Positions 10,430 through 19,900 of a stretch of DNA of 64,000 bases are shown piece by piece. Every line of letters starts with the position of its first letter. Position 1 is the first letter of the stretch. The stretch comes from Massilia polaris (GTDB lineage Bacteria > Pseudomonadota > Gammaproteobacteria > Burkholderiales > Burkholderiaceae_D). The position numbers and the translations under genes are program-made. Below the pieces are notes generated by a model, which was not told where the DNA came from, did not search any database, and saw nothing but the letters and a program-made list of their open reading frames with translations. Location of the stretch: positions 124,001 through 188,000 of the forward strand of contig NZ_JABBGG010000004.1 of NCBI RefSeq assembly GCF_012927275.1, given 5' to 3'.

Positions 10430-11001
10430 CCGAGCCGGACTCCGACAGCGGGCGCCACGCATCGGAACGGGTGGCCATTGTGGCCGAGCGTCGCTGGGCA
10501 ATCATCGTTCTCACCATCATCGCGGCCTTGCTGGCGATGATGATCTTTACCGGCCTGCATTGGGCGGCCATGCCGCCTTCGCGCGTGGAGACGATCGACA
10601 TTAAGACGCTGCACATCCAGGGCGAATTTGTCGAAAACAACTTGGGCACCTCACTTGAAAAAGATGGACGTGTCATCGTGCGCCTGATCGGTCAGCAATA
10701 CTCATTCGTTCCCCAGTGCATCGTCGTTCCAGCCGGCGTGCCGGTAACATTCCGTGGCACCAGCACCGATGCCATCCATGGCTTTATCGTCGGCCGCACC
10801 AATGCGAACACGATGCTCATCCCCGGCTTCATTTCCACCTTCACCACGACGTTCCCCAAGGTCGGTGAGCAGCTCATGCCATGCCACGAATACTGTGGCA
10901 CCGGCCATGAGGCCATGTGGGCCAAGGTTCAGGTTATTTCGCCGCAAGACTTTTATGTAAAAGCTAAAGCTGGAGAAAGGCTGAGCTGTGTACCGGGCTA
11001 G
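10426..11001 (+). CDS. cytochrome c oxidase subunit II, ba3-like
   Basis: A 191-residue protein with a single N-terminal membrane helix (about 25-45) and a periplasmic cupredoxin domain. The CuA ligands are all present: His in DAIHGF, then Cys, Glu, Cys, His and Met in CHEYCGTGHEAMW. One transmembrane helix, instead of two as in aa3 oxidases, is typical for the ba3 (B-type) class. This subunit receives electrons from cytochrome c. It overlaps subunit I by 14 bases. Confidence 0.92.
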   Translation: MTEPDSDSGRHASERVAIVAERRWAIIVLTIIAALLAMMIFTGLHWAAMPPSRVETIDIKTLHIQGEFVENNLGTSLEKDGRVIVRLIGQQYSFVPQCIVVPAGVPVTFRGTSTDAIHGFIVGRTNANTMLIPGFISTFTTTFPKVGEQLMPCHEYCGTGHEAMWAKVQVISPQDFYVKAKAGERLSCVPG

Positions 11002-12607
11002 AAAATTAGTGTTATGGCATTTCTGGGTTGCGTTTATCGCCTTCTTCGCTGCGATCCTTCTCGGCGAATGGCAGATGTTCGTGCGCAGTCCGCTTTCTCC
11101 CTGGGTGAACAACCCCGAGCACTACTACCGTTCAGTCACGGGCCACGGCACCGTTATGGGCTACGTGATGCCGACATTGGTGGCCATGGGCTTTGGATAT
11201 GCGATCACCGAGCTGGCGCTCAAGCGACCGTTGATTGGCGTGCGCTGGGCATGGGGAGGGTTCTGGCTGGTGATCGCCGGCACCTTGATGGCGGCGCTGA
11301 CAACCGCGGTAGGCAAGTCGTCCGTGCTTTACACCTTCTATCCGCCGATGATTGGCAGCACGTTCTACTATCTTGGCATCGTGCTCGTGGTCGTCGGCTC
11401 ATGGATCTGGGTAGCGCTAATGGCAATCAACTTGCGCGCCTGGACCAAGGCCAATCCTGAAACGACGATTCCCTTGGCCATGTATGGCAACGTCACTGGG
11501 GCATACCTGTGGGCTTGGACGTCGGTCGGTGCAGCATCGGAGATCCTGCTATTGATACTGCCAGCAACTACCGGCTTGACCGATACCATCAACGTCGGTC
11601 TCGCTCGGGTACTGTTTTCCTGGACACTGCACGCTATCGTGTATTTCTGGCTGATGCCTGCATACATTGCGTTTTACACTCTATTCCCACGGGCCATTGG
11701 TGGACGGCTCTACAGCGATACGATGGGTCGGGTCGCATTTGCCTTGTTCCTCGTGTTCTCCATGCCCATTGGCATTCACCACCTGTTTGCGGATCCACAG
11801 GTCGGTGCCGGCTTCAAGTTTGTGCACGCCGCGATGACAGCCATGGTGTCCATTCCGACCCTGCTGACCGTATTTACCATCGTGGCGTCGGCCGAAATCG
11901 TGGCGCGGCTGCGCGGAGGAAAGGGCGCGCTAGGCTGGGTCAAGGCCCTACCGTGGAACAACCCGTGGATGCTGGCGGTCACGCTGGCATTCATCATGCT
12001 CGGGTTTGGCGGTGCCGGGGGCATCATCAACATGAGCTATCAGCTAAACGAATCGATCCACAATACGCAGTGGGTGACCGGGCACTTCCACCTGATTTTT
12101 GGCGGCGCCATTGTCATCATGTATTTCATGATCGCATATGAACTGTGGCCGCAGCTGCTCTCATGCGCGACGCTGTCGCCGCGCCTGATCAAGACACAGT
12201 TATGGACATGGTTTAGCGGCATGATGATCCTTACCATGCCGTGGCACCTGGTTGGATTGCTGGGCGCGCCACGGCGCATGGCCTACTACGACTACACGCA
12301 TCCGCTGCTGGCCCCGCAAGCCATCACGGTGACGATGTCCACCTTCGGCGGGCTAATCCTGGTGATATCGGCCGCAATGTTCATCTATATCTTGACCAGC
12401 GCCCGGCGCCAGTCTGCCCCTGTGCCAGCGTTCACATTTAGCCAGGCAGTGCACCCGAATTCCAAGCCGCCTGCGGTGCTCAATGGTCTGGGCCTGTGGG
12501 TGGCGATGATGATTGCACTCACCCTGGTCAACTACGGTTACCCCATCGTTCAGCTGGCACTGATACCTGAGGCGTCGGTGCCGGTCATACCGATCGGAGC
12601 ACGATAA
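10988..12607 (+). CDS. cytochrome c oxidase subunit I, ba3-like haem-copper oxidase
   Basis: A 539-residue polytopic membrane protein, GTG start with GGAGAAAGG upstream and a 14-base overlap with subunit II. Haem and copper ligands are visible: His in VTGHGTVMGYV (low-spin haem), His in SWTLHAIVYFW and the pair in IGIHHLFADP (CuB), and the two His of VTGHFHLIFGG (high-spin and low-spin haem). The YFW following the first CuB ligand, and the overall short loops, place it in the B-type (ba3) class rather than aa3 or cbb3. It is the catalytic O2-reducing, proton-pumping subunit. B-type enzymes usually have high oxygen affinity. Confidence 0.93.
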   Translation: MYRARKLVLWHFWVAFIAFFAAILLGEWQMFVRSPLSPWVNNPEHYYRSVTGHGTVMGYVMPTLVAMGFGYAITELALKRPLIGVRWAWGGFWLVIAGTLMAALTTAVGKSSVLYTFYPPMIGSTFYYLGIVLVVVGSWIWVALMAINLRAWTKANPETTIPLAMYGNVTGAYLWAWTSVGAASEILLLILPATTGLTDTINVGLARVLFSWTLHAIVYFWLMPAYIAFYTLFPRAIGGRLYSDTMGRVAFALFLVFSMPIGIHHLFADPQVGAGFKFVHAAMTAMVSIPTLLTVFTIVASAEIVARLRGGKGALGWVKALPWNNPWMLAVTLAFIMLGFGGAGGIINMSYQLNESIHNTQWVTGHFHLIFGGAIVIMYFMIAYELWPQLLSCATLSPRLIKTQLWTWFSGMMILTMPWHLVGLLGAPRRMAYYDYTHPLLAPQAITVTMSTFGGLILVISAAMFIYILTSARRQSAPVPAFTFSQAVHPNSKPPAVLNGLGLWVAMMIALTLVNYGYPIVQLALIPEASVPVIPIGAR

Positions 12608-13417
12608 ATGCACACCAAGAAACCATTGTCCGGAGTCCGTGGCATCGCCAGGACTAGCATCATCAGCCTGATCGCGCTGACCATGGGGGCCGCAGCCGTC
12701 GGCTTCCTGTTGCTGCCCACGGCGCAAGCCGATTTCCGTGCCCAAGGAATTTGGGACAGCATTTGCCGCGCAGCCGGACTGCCTAGCAAATGGGGAAACC
12801 CCGCTGCCGAGGACCGCGCCAAGCCGATGGTCTCGACTAACGTGGTTCTGCTGCCGGCCATGAGTAAGCAAGCCAGGCCGGCGTCGATTGGCCGTGGCGC
12901 CACGCTGGCCCTGAACTGTACGATGTGCCATGGCGCGCTTGGCATGAGCCGATCGGATGCGCCTAACTTGGCCGGACAATATCCGGAAGTGGTGATTAAG
13001 CAATTGATGGACTACCAAAGCGGCAAGCGTGAGAATGCGCTGATGGCGGCACTTGCGCGCAATCTGACTGAACAAAACATCGTGGATTTGGCGGCTTACT
13101 ATGCGAGTTTGCCGAAAGCCCGTACAGCGCCGACCAGTTACGACGAAACGCTGCCCGCGCTGGTGCGTGTGGGTGACCCAATGCGTAACATCGCGCCGTG
13201 CATCTCGTGTCACGGTGGTGTCGATCAAAAGCTCGGCGCACCATGGCTGGAAGGCATGCCGAAGCAGTACCTGGTGCAGGAATTAGGAGCTTTCAAGTCC
13301 GGCAAGCGCAGAAACGACGGCCAGCAGCAAATGCGCAATGTGGCCCGTGCGATGACGGTTGAGGAAATTGAGGATGTCTCTAACTTCTACGCACGCAAAG
13401 CGCTGCCTGGTCACTAA
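12608..13417 (+). CDS. dihaem cytochrome c, c4-like
   Basis: A 269-residue protein. ATG follows the subunit I stop with no gap, and GGAG lies 8 bases before. An N-terminal hydrophobic segment (TSIISLIALTMGAAAVGFLLL) ending in AQA is a signal peptide or anchor. Two haem motifs, CTMCH and CISCH, lie in two repeated cytochrome domains (about 95-180 and 185-269). It is the second c4-like protein of this operon and the last gene of it. Likely electron donor to the CuA site. Confidence 0.85.
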   Translation: MHTKKPLSGVRGIARTSIISLIALTMGAAAVGFLLLPTAQADFRAQGIWDSICRAAGLPSKWGNPAAEDRAKPMVSTNVVLLPAMSKQARPASIGRGATLALNCTMCHGALGMSRSDAPNLAGQYPEVVIKQLMDYQSGKRENALMAALARNLTEQNIVDLAAYYASLPKARTAPTSYDETLPALVRVGDPMRNIAPCISCHGGVDQKLGAPWLEGMPKQYLVQELGAFKSGKRRNDGQQQMRNVARAMTVEEIEDVSNFYARKALPGH

Positions 13418-13504
13418 AAGTAGTGCCGGGTTGTTCCATAGTCGAACTTCACGGATGCATGAAGCTACTCGCGTCCCAAGGCAGCGACAAGCGACGGGAG
13501 GAAG

Positions 13505-13518
13505 TTGATACTTGTCAA
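13505..13518 (+). promoter_or_regulatory. FNR/Crp-family-like palindrome
   Basis: TTGATACTTGTCAA is one base away from the FNR consensus TTGAT-N4-ATCAA. It lies 12 bases before a -10-like CATAAT (13525-13530), upstream of the deacetylase gene. If functional it would overlap the promoter and repress. Motif evidence only. Confidence 0.25.
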
Positions 13519-13577
13519 CCCAACCATAATGAGGCTCGCGATAATGACAGGGGACCCTGCGCGCGGAGCATCACCCA

Positions 13578-14378
13578 ATGTCTAAACTGGTTAGCCGGCT
13601 CTACAGCGACTATTTCATGCCTTCGCGCTTGCCGAAGTACGAGCGTTTTATCCGCGCGGCGCACGACATGGGATTTGCCCAAACATCGGTGCGGGAGTTT
13701 TTCGAATCCACGGGCAACGGCAATGCGGTCGATGGACGAAAAGTGGTTGTCCACCGTCATGACATTGATACGGACCTGCGCACGGCGCGGAAACTATTCG
13801 AGCTTGAGCAGAAGTATCATATCAAGTCGAGTTTCTACTTCCGCCTCTCCACGCTCGATTTCGGCCTGATGCGCGAGATTGAGGACTACGGCAGCGAGGC
13901 CAGCTACCACTACGAAGAACTCGCGACATTTGCCAAACAAAACCGGATCAGGAATGCCGCCGCAATTCGCTCAAGGATGTCCGAAATCCGCCAAACCTTC
14001 ATAGCGAATTTCTGCGCCATCGAGCAACGGCTCGACAGGAAGATGACCACCGTCGCCAGCCACGGCGATTTCGCCAACCGCCGGCTCAAGTTGAATAACA
14101 CGGAAGTGCTCAACGACCCGCAGCTGCGGGACAGTTGCGGGATTAAATGCGAGACCTACGACCAGGCGTTTCTTCAGCACTTCGACTTCTACGTCGCAGA
14201 CAAGCCGCATCCCCAGTATTACCACCCCAGCTGCCCATTTGAGGCGCTCGGCAAGTACCAGCGGATTTGCTTCCTGACACACCCCCGCCAATTCGAAACC
14301 AACTGGGTGGAAAACACCAAAGACAATCTGTTCCGCTTTTATGACGGCGCGCGGTGGAAAGCGGTTCGCCATTCTTAA
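13578..14378 (+). CDS. polysaccharide deacetylase-like (NodB homology) protein
   Basis: A 266-residue protein without signal peptide. It shows the metal-site pattern of NodB-type deacetylases in modified form: H59 and the HDID segment (H61-D64), H111 in SYHYEEL, and ASHGD (H162, D164). Such enzymes remove acetyl groups from amino sugars. The absence of an export signal suggests a cytoplasmic nucleotide sugar, lipid-linked or small-molecule substrate. It is followed after 20 bases by the metallo-beta-lactamase/Rieske gene in the same direction, so the two probably work together. The exact substrate cannot be told. Confidence 0.7.
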   Translation: MSKLVSRLYSDYFMPSRLPKYERFIRAAHDMGFAQTSVREFFESTGNGNAVDGRKVVVHRHDIDTDLRTARKLFELEQKYHIKSSFYFRLSTLDFGLMREIEDYGSEASYHYEELATFAKQNRIRNAAAIRSRMSEIRQTFIANFCAIEQRLDRKMTTVASHGDFANRRLKLNNTEVLNDPQLRDSCGIKCETYDQAFLQHFDFYVADKPHPQYYHPSCPFEALGKYQRICFLTHPRQFETNWVENTKDNLFRFYDGARWKAVRHS

Positions 14379-14398
14379 ACTTCCCCTGGTACCCATCG

Positions 14399-15898
14399 AT
14401 GAACGCCGACTTCACGTTTTGGGGGCATAACTGCTTCCTGATCGAGACCGATCACGAGGCTTTGCTGATCGATCCATGGCTTAACGATACCGGCGCGTTC
14501 TTCGGCAGCTGGCACCAGTGGCCGCCCAACGGCCATTTGCGCGACGTCGTCAGGAAGCGCTGCACCGGGAAGAAACTCAGTATTTTCCTGAGTCACGAAC
14601 ACCAGGACCATTTCGATAGCTCGACGCTCGCCACGTTTTCAGGGCATCCGGATTGCACCATCTTCATCCCGGCATACAAAGATAAGTTCTTGCTCGATGC
14701 GCTTCACCGCATGACACTGCACGCTGTTGAATTGGCCGAAGACGAGAAGGCCGGTGAGAATATCCAGTTGCGGATTTTCATCGATGACAGCGGTATCAAT
14801 CACGACGCGGCGATTTTCGTGAACACTCCCGGCTTCACATTCTTTAACCAGAACGACTGTAAGATTTTCGATAGATTACCGGCGTTAAAGAAGGATTTAC
14901 CGCGGGTTGATTATTACTCGGTACAGTTTTCCGGTGCGAACTGGCATCCCGCCTGTTTCCTGCTTCCCGACGAACAGCGCCGCCTGGTGGCGAGGAAAAA
15001 GGTGCTGAGCAAACTTCGCAATGTGCTGAGTGGCGTGAAAATCCTTGAGCCGCGTTTCTTTCTGCCCGCAGCCGGCCCGGCATTTTTCCCCTTCCTCGAT
15101 CCGGCGCTGAATGTCGGCGCCGGCACGATTTTCGTTCACCAGGATGAGCTGGACAAATACCTGGTACAGAATGGCATCCGAAATATCCTTTATGCGCGGC
15201 CCGGCGAGCGGATCAGGGAGGATGCCAGCCGCTTGCCGGTCGCCGGTCCGACCCCTGCGGAGATTGAGCAATATAACGAGTCGCACAAGGATGTATGGGA
15301 GGGCATCGACGATAACTTCTCGCCCGCGTACTTTGCCGAGGTCCTGCAGCGCCGTCTGGCACTGGTTGCCGGCATCGCCTTGCCTCCCGAAACGCCTTCG
15401 ATCGCCTTCCGTTGGGGCGCAGGCGAGTCGGAAACCCTGGTCGTGGACCTTGTCGGCAAATCCCTGCTGTATTCCCGCGAGCCGGAAGCGCCGTGCCTTG
15501 TCCTGACCGCCAGCACCAAGTATTTTTCACTGATGTGCGGAGAGGATCGCTGGCAGGACATCGCCCTGAGCCTTCGCGCAAACATCGAGCGCCTGCCCGA
15601 CGTGTACAACACGATCGTCAACATTTTCCTGTTTGCCGACGAATCGAACCTGGCCGAATCGGTGATCCGCAACCTCAGTCTGTCGAAAGAGCGGATCGTC
15701 ATCGAGCACCAGGGGCAGAAGTACGAGATCAACCGCTATTGCCCGCACCAGGGCGGCGACCTGGCTTACGCGAGCATCGATGACGACCTGCACGTTGTTT
15801 GCCCGCGGCATAGCTGGCGCTTCGACCTGGCATGCGAAGGCATGTGCAAGACATCCGGCATGAGTATTGACGCGGTAAAACTGGCTGCCAGCAAATAA
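14399..15898 (+). CDS. metallo-beta-lactamase fold protein with C-terminal Rieske domain
   Basis: A 499-residue protein. An ATG at 14399 gives a clean start (MNADFTFWGHNCFLIE), and the longer frame overlaps the previous gene. Residues 1-270 form a UlaG-like metallo-hydrolase with the metal motif SHEHQDH (66-71) and a conserved SGANWHPACF stretch. The C-terminus carries a Rieske 2Fe-2S site: CPH (448-450) and CPRH (468-471). Metallo-beta-lactamase plus Rieske is the composition of CMP-N-acetylneuraminate hydroxylase, where the order is reversed. Oxygenation or hydrolysis of a sugar or amine is therefore possible, but the reaction is unknown. It lies in a probable operon with the NodB-like deacetylase. 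Confidence 0.75.
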   Translation: MNADFTFWGHNCFLIETDHEALLIDPWLNDTGAFFGSWHQWPPNGHLRDVVRKRCTGKKLSIFLSHEHQDHFDSSTLATFSGHPDCTIFIPAYKDKFLLDALHRMTLHAVELAEDEKAGENIQLRIFIDDSGINHDAAIFVNTPGFTFFNQNDCKIFDRLPALKKDLPRVDYYSVQFSGANWHPACFLLPDEQRRLVARKKVLSKLRNVLSGVKILEPRFFLPAAGPAFFPFLDPALNVGAGTIFVHQDELDKYLVQNGIRNILYARPGERIREDASRLPVAGPTPAEIEQYNESHKDVWEGIDDNFSPAYFAEVLQRRLALVAGIALPPETPSIAFRWGAGESETLVVDLVGKSLLYSREPEAPCLVLTASTKYFSLMCGEDRWQDIALSLRANIERLPDVYNTIVNIFLFADESNLAESVIRNLSLSKERIVIEHQGQKYEINRYCPHQGGDLAYASIDDDLHVVCPRHSWRFDLACEGMCKTSGMSIDAVKLAASK

Positions 15899-15980
15899 AC
15901 GACACTTTCTTGATCGCCTGCCGGCAGTCATGCAAGAGGCATATAATAAAATTCCTTGCCTGCCTGCAAAATTCATTTCT

Positions 15981-17360
15981 ATGTCCCAAGCCCTTATGGT
16001 TTCTGCCGTCCAGCCGGTTGGGGACGCCATCCAGCTCTCCGAAATCATCGGAGCGATGAGTTACGCGCTTGACATTACCGAGGGGCAGCCGGCGGGACAT
16101 TGCGTGCGATGCTGCTGGATCGGAATGCACATCGGAAAGCAGGCCGGGCTCCCGGAGCAGCAGTTGTGGGAGCTGTATTACACGCTGTTGCTCAAGGATC
16201 TGGGCTGCAGCAGCAATGCGGCGCGCATCTGCGAGTTGTACCTTACTGACGATCTGCAGTTCAAGCGCGACTTCAAGACGGTCGGCGACAGCCTGCCGCA
16301 AGTGCTGGCCTTCGTCTTCAGCCACACCGGATTGAAGGCGGGCCTGGCCGAGCGCTTCCGCAGCGTGCTGGGCATCTTGCGCAATGGCAGCGAGATCGCG
16401 CACGAACTCATCGCCACGCGCTGCCAGCGGGGAGCGGAAATTGCACGCTTGCTGCGTTTCCCCGAGGCGGTTTCGAGCGGCATCTACTCCCTGGATGAAC
16501 ATTACAACGGCAAGGGCAAGCCCGCCGCGCTGGTCGGCGACGAGATTCCGGTCTACGCGCGCATCGCGCTGCTGGCGCAGGTGATCGACGTGTTCCACAC
16601 TGCGGACGGGCGCGACGCCGCGCTGGCCGAGGTGCGTGCGCGCGCCGGCACCTGGTTTGACCCGATGCTGGTCGAATCGTTCGAGGCAGTCGCGCAGGAC
16701 GCGCAGTTCTGGACGACGCTCGCGTCGGCCGAGGTCGACGACGCCGTCGTGGCGCTCGTGCCGGCAGGTCACGAAGTGCCCCTCGACGAAGATTATCTGG
16801 ACGATATCGCCGCCGCCTTCGGCCAGGTGGTCGATTCCAAGAGCCCATACACAAGCGGTCACAGCGCGCGCGTCGCCTTGTACACCGACATGATCGCTGA
16901 AGCGCTCGGCTTGTCCGAGCAACGGCGCCGCTGGCTGCGGCGCGGGGCCTTGCTGCATGATGTCGGCAAGCTGGGCGTCAGCAATAGCGTGCTCGACAAA
17001 GCCGGATCGCTCGACAGGGCGGAGTGGGATGCGGTCAAACTGCACGCCGAATTTTCGGAGCGCATCCTTTCACGGATTAGTGCGTTTTCAGAGCTTGCGC
17101 GCGTGGCTGGCGCGCATCACGAGCGCCTCGACGGTACCGGCTACCCGCGCGGCCTGAAAGCGGACGAGATCAACATCGAAACGCGGATCATCACCACAGC
17201 GGACATCTTCGACGCCATCACCGCCGAGCGTCCCTACCGTGGTGCGATCCCGATTCCGAAAGCGCTCGAGATGATGGCGCAAACCGTCGGCACCGCGCTC
17301 GACCCGGAATGCTTTGACGCGTTAAAGCGCGCCATCGACCGCTTGCCGGTCCCGCTATAA
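15981..17360 (+). CDS. HD-GYP domain protein with a degenerate second HD domain
   Basis: A 459-residue cytoplasmic protein (ATG 15930 would add 17 residues). The C-terminal HD-GYP domain is intact in its main motifs: GHSARV, LLHDVGKLG, AHHERLDGTGYPRGL and a later DIFDAITAERPYR. This predicts cyclic di-GMP phosphodiesterase activity. The N-terminal half repeats the layout with losses: GHCVRCC, LLLKDLGC instead of LLHDIGK, and DEHYNGKGKP instead of HHERLDGTGYP. It is thus a tandem HD-GYP with a probably inactive, perhaps sensory or dimerising, first copy. Confidence 0.82.
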   Translation: MSQALMVSAVQPVGDAIQLSEIIGAMSYALDITEGQPAGHCVRCCWIGMHIGKQAGLPEQQLWELYYTLLLKDLGCSSNAARICELYLTDDLQFKRDFKTVGDSLPQVLAFVFSHTGLKAGLAERFRSVLGILRNGSEIAHELIATRCQRGAEIARLLRFPEAVSSGIYSLDEHYNGKGKPAALVGDEIPVYARIALLAQVIDVFHTADGRDAALAEVRARAGTWFDPMLVESFEAVAQDAQFWTTLASAEVDDAVVALVPAGHEVPLDEDYLDDIAAAFGQVVDSKSPYTSGHSARVALYTDMIAEALGLSEQRRRWLRRGALLHDVGKLGVSNSVLDKAGSLDRAEWDAVKLHAEFSERILSRISAFSELARVAGAHHERLDGTGYPRGLKADEINIETRIITTADIFDAITAERPYRGAIPIPKALEMMAQTVGTALDPECFDALKRAIDRLPVPL

Positions 17361-17398
17361 ATCCCTGAACCAGGCGCAGCGCAGCGCCTGGCGTCGCA

Positions 17399-19204
17399 TC
17401 ACACTCCCGCAGCCGTTCCGCAATCACCGCAGAAACGCATCTGCGCCACCAGCGTCACGCCGCAGCCAGTGCAGAAGCGCGGGCGGGCCGGCGCTTCGGC
17501 GACGGCGACAGGTTCGGTTGCAAGCGCCAAATCGGACGCGGCTACATCCATCGCCAGTGCCGCACCGGACGCGCCCGCAGCGACTGCATGGCCGGTCGCA
17601 CCGACCTGGCGCGCGCGCTCGAGGTCGGCCGCGGAAGTCGGCGCCACCACCATCGAGCGGGTCTCGCCAAATGCTTTCAGGTGGGCCGCCAGTTCGTTGG
17701 CGACGCCCTGCATGCCGCGCATGCGGATCAGCTGGCGTCGGGCGTCCTTGCCGAAAATAACCGTGTCGATTTCGGATACCCACACGCGCATCGTCATCGA
17801 TTCGACGTTGATCACGCTCTTCTGCGTCTGTACTTGTCCGCTCAGCTGGTTGCCGACATTGACGCGCGCCGATTCGTAGCTGCCCGACAGGTCGACCCAC
17901 ATCAGTTCGGAAACGAAATCGAAGCGGCCCCACAGCACGTGCGCCGCGCGGAAGCAGAACGCACCCACTGCCATCTGGAACAGCGCGATCGCTGCAAACG
18001 TGGTGCTCGCTTTCCCCGCCAGCAGGCCCTTGCTGAACAGCAGGGTGGCGACGGCGCCGGCCACCATGCACAGTGCCGCGAAGCCTGTCAGGAGCACCAG
18101 CCAGCGGAATTGCGGTGTAGCCATTGCATGCGCGATGCCTTCGGCAGTGCGGTTCGGCTGCGGGCGCGGCTGGGTTTCCTCGAACAGGTCGGCCGTGAAC
18201 TGGCCTTGCTCGCCGTTGACGGCCGGCGAACGGCGCGTGTAGCGGCGGTTCGGGATCCGGTTGTACCAGCGTTCCATCAGCACGCGGTCGATCTCTTCGA
18301 TGAGCTTGTTCGGGTGGGCATTGATGGTCAGGGTTTCGCTGACCCGCGCCGAGCCGATCGCCTGCGGCGCCGGTTCGAGCTGGTTGTTCAAGGCGATGCC
18401 GAACGCGGCGCAACCGAGCAGGGCGCACAGCAGGCCGAGCGCCAGCGCGCCGTTGATGGAAAAGTCGTGCAGGTTCGGCAGCAGCGATGCACCCAGGCCC
18501 AGCAGGGCAGGTCCCAGCAAGGCGAGGACGATCAGCACAACCAGGCTGCGCAGGCCGATGGCCGTCGATGTGTCCATCGGCCCGGCCGCCGCGCTGTTGT
18601 GGCGGGCAAGCGGCTTGAGCACTTGCGGCGCGGCGAACAGCGCGTAGCCGATGCCGATCCAGCCGCTCGCAGCCCCCTGGCCGAAGAAGAACCAGCACGC
18701 CAGCAGGCTCGCAAGGGTGACGGCCAGCGACAGGAAGCGGTAAAACTGCGCCTGCGCGGTATGCTGAAGCACGATCGGCGCGAAGATCAGGTGAGGCAGC
18801 ATCGAATACAGCAGGCCGTTGAGCGGACCTTTGGGCTCCTCGAAACTCATCGCGTTCTGGCGCAGGAGTTCCTTGAGCTCATCCGCCTTCCTGCTGTTGC
18901 CGTCGCTATCGGGGGCCACCCGCAATGCGAGGTCTTGAGGCCGGTCGCGGCCGAAGAAGAAGCGCAGCTGCGTGAATGCCTGCGCCAGCTGCACAATGCC
19001 GAACACCAGCAAGCCGACGGCGATCGCCGCCACCACCAATTCCTTGCCGCCCAGGCCCTGCGCGAGGCGCGCGCGCACGTCGAGCATGACGATGCAGCTC
19101 GCCAGCACCATCAGCGCGCCGGCGCCAATGCGGAACACGTTCTCAACCTTGTAGGGGTTGGGGAACTCGAAGACGGGATTCTCGGGGTTGAATTCGTAAC
19201 TCAT
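17399..19204 (-). CDS. multi-pass membrane protein with C-terminal zinc ribbon, function unknown
   Basis: A 601-residue protein. At least seven hydrophobic segments are grouped at about 25-85, 130-180, 210-275 and 355-415. A soluble part follows, and the C-terminus ends in a zinc-ribbon pattern CTGCG...CGDCG within the last 25 residues. An Ala/Val-rich linker (about 530-575) joins the ribbon. Residues 300-330 (LIEEIDRVLMERWYNRIPNRRYTR) lie between two membrane blocks. I recognise no characterised family. The neighbours do not suggest a role. The ribbon hints at protein or nucleic acid contact in the cytoplasm. Confidence 0.75.
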   Translation of the reverse strand: MSYEFNPENPVFEFPNPYKVENVFRIGAGALMVLASCIVMLDVRARLAQGLGGKELVVAAIAVGLLVFGIVQLAQAFTQLRFFFGRDRPQDLALRVAPDSDGNSRKADELKELLRQNAMSFEEPKGPLNGLLYSMLPHLIFAPIVLQHTAQAQFYRFLSLAVTLASLLACWFFFGQGAASGWIGIGYALFAAPQVLKPLARHNSAAAGPMDTSTAIGLRSLVVLIVLALLGPALLGLGASLLPNLHDFSINGALALGLLCALLGCAAFGIALNNQLEPAPQAIGSARVSETLTINAHPNKLIEEIDRVLMERWYNRIPNRRYTRRSPAVNGEQGQFTADLFEETQPRPQPNRTAEGIAHAMATPQFRWLVLLTGFAALCMVAGAVATLLFSKGLLAGKASTTFAAIALFQMAVGAFCFRAAHVLWGRFDFVSELMWVDLSGSYESARVNVGNQLSGQVQTQKSVINVESMTMRVWVSEIDTVIFGKDARRQLIRMRGMQGVANELAAHLKAFGETRSMVVAPTSAADLERARQVGATGHAVAAGASGAALAMDVAASDLALATEPVAVAEAPARPRFCTGCGVTLVAQMRFCGDCGTAAGV

Positions 19205-19369
19205 GGTGAGGGAAATTAGTGACTGGTGGAAACAAACGCACTATCGCGGAAGATGTAATGTTTGTCAATGTGGTAAGTATTGAGAAAGGTAGCTTGCGCG
19301 CTTTGCCGGCGCCCGCTATTGACGCACTTTCGCGCCCACACTGGAAAATTGGGGGAAATGAGGGGGACG

Positions 19370-19750
19370 TCAGGCGGTGCGCATCGTTGGCACAAACGCG
19401 CACAGGTAAATCGTGACGCCGACGGCAATGCTGACCAGCAGGGCGATCAGCCCAGTGCTGCCCACGGTGAAGGCGGAATACCCGATCGATGCCCACAGCA
19501 TCGCCAGCGCCGTCACCTTGCCGCGTAGCGGAATGCCGCGGCCCTGTTCATAGTCGCGGATGTATTCGCCGAACATCCTGTTGGTGAGCAGCCAGTGATG
19601 CAGCCTGGTCGATCCGCGCGCGAAGCATGCCGACGCCAGCAAGAGGAACGGCGTGGTCGGCAGCAGCGGAAGAAATACGCCTAGGATGGCGAGCACGACG
19701 GCAATTCCGCCTATCAGGTTCAGCGCTAGTTTCATTATTCTTCGGTTCAA
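19370..19750 (-). CDS. YbaN family (DUF454) inner-membrane protein
   Basis: A 126-residue protein with two to three membrane helices and the DUF454 signature: GVFLPLLPTTPFLLLASACFARGS near the N-terminus followed by HHWLLTNRMFGEYIRDYEQGRGIP. The family includes E. coli YbaN. Its function is unknown. The gene stands alone between the zinc-ribbon protein and the divergent Ala/Lys-rich membrane protein. Confidence 0.85.
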   Translation of the reverse strand: MNRRIMKLALNLIGGIAVVLAILGVFLPLLPTTPFLLLASACFARGSTRLHHWLLTNRMFGEYIRDYEQGRGIPLRGKVTALAMLWASIGYSAFTVGSTGLIALLVSIAVGVTIYLCAFVPTMRTA

Positions 19751-19900
19751 TCGTGCCGGGAAAACCGCCCGGCCGGGCTCAGCGGAATCGTATCACCGAT
19801 CGCCAGCCGCGCGCAGCCAGTCGCGTTCTCGTGTTCTTCCGATTTCCTCTACAATTAAATCGAATATAACAGTAATTAATTGGCAACTGAGGAGGTGACC

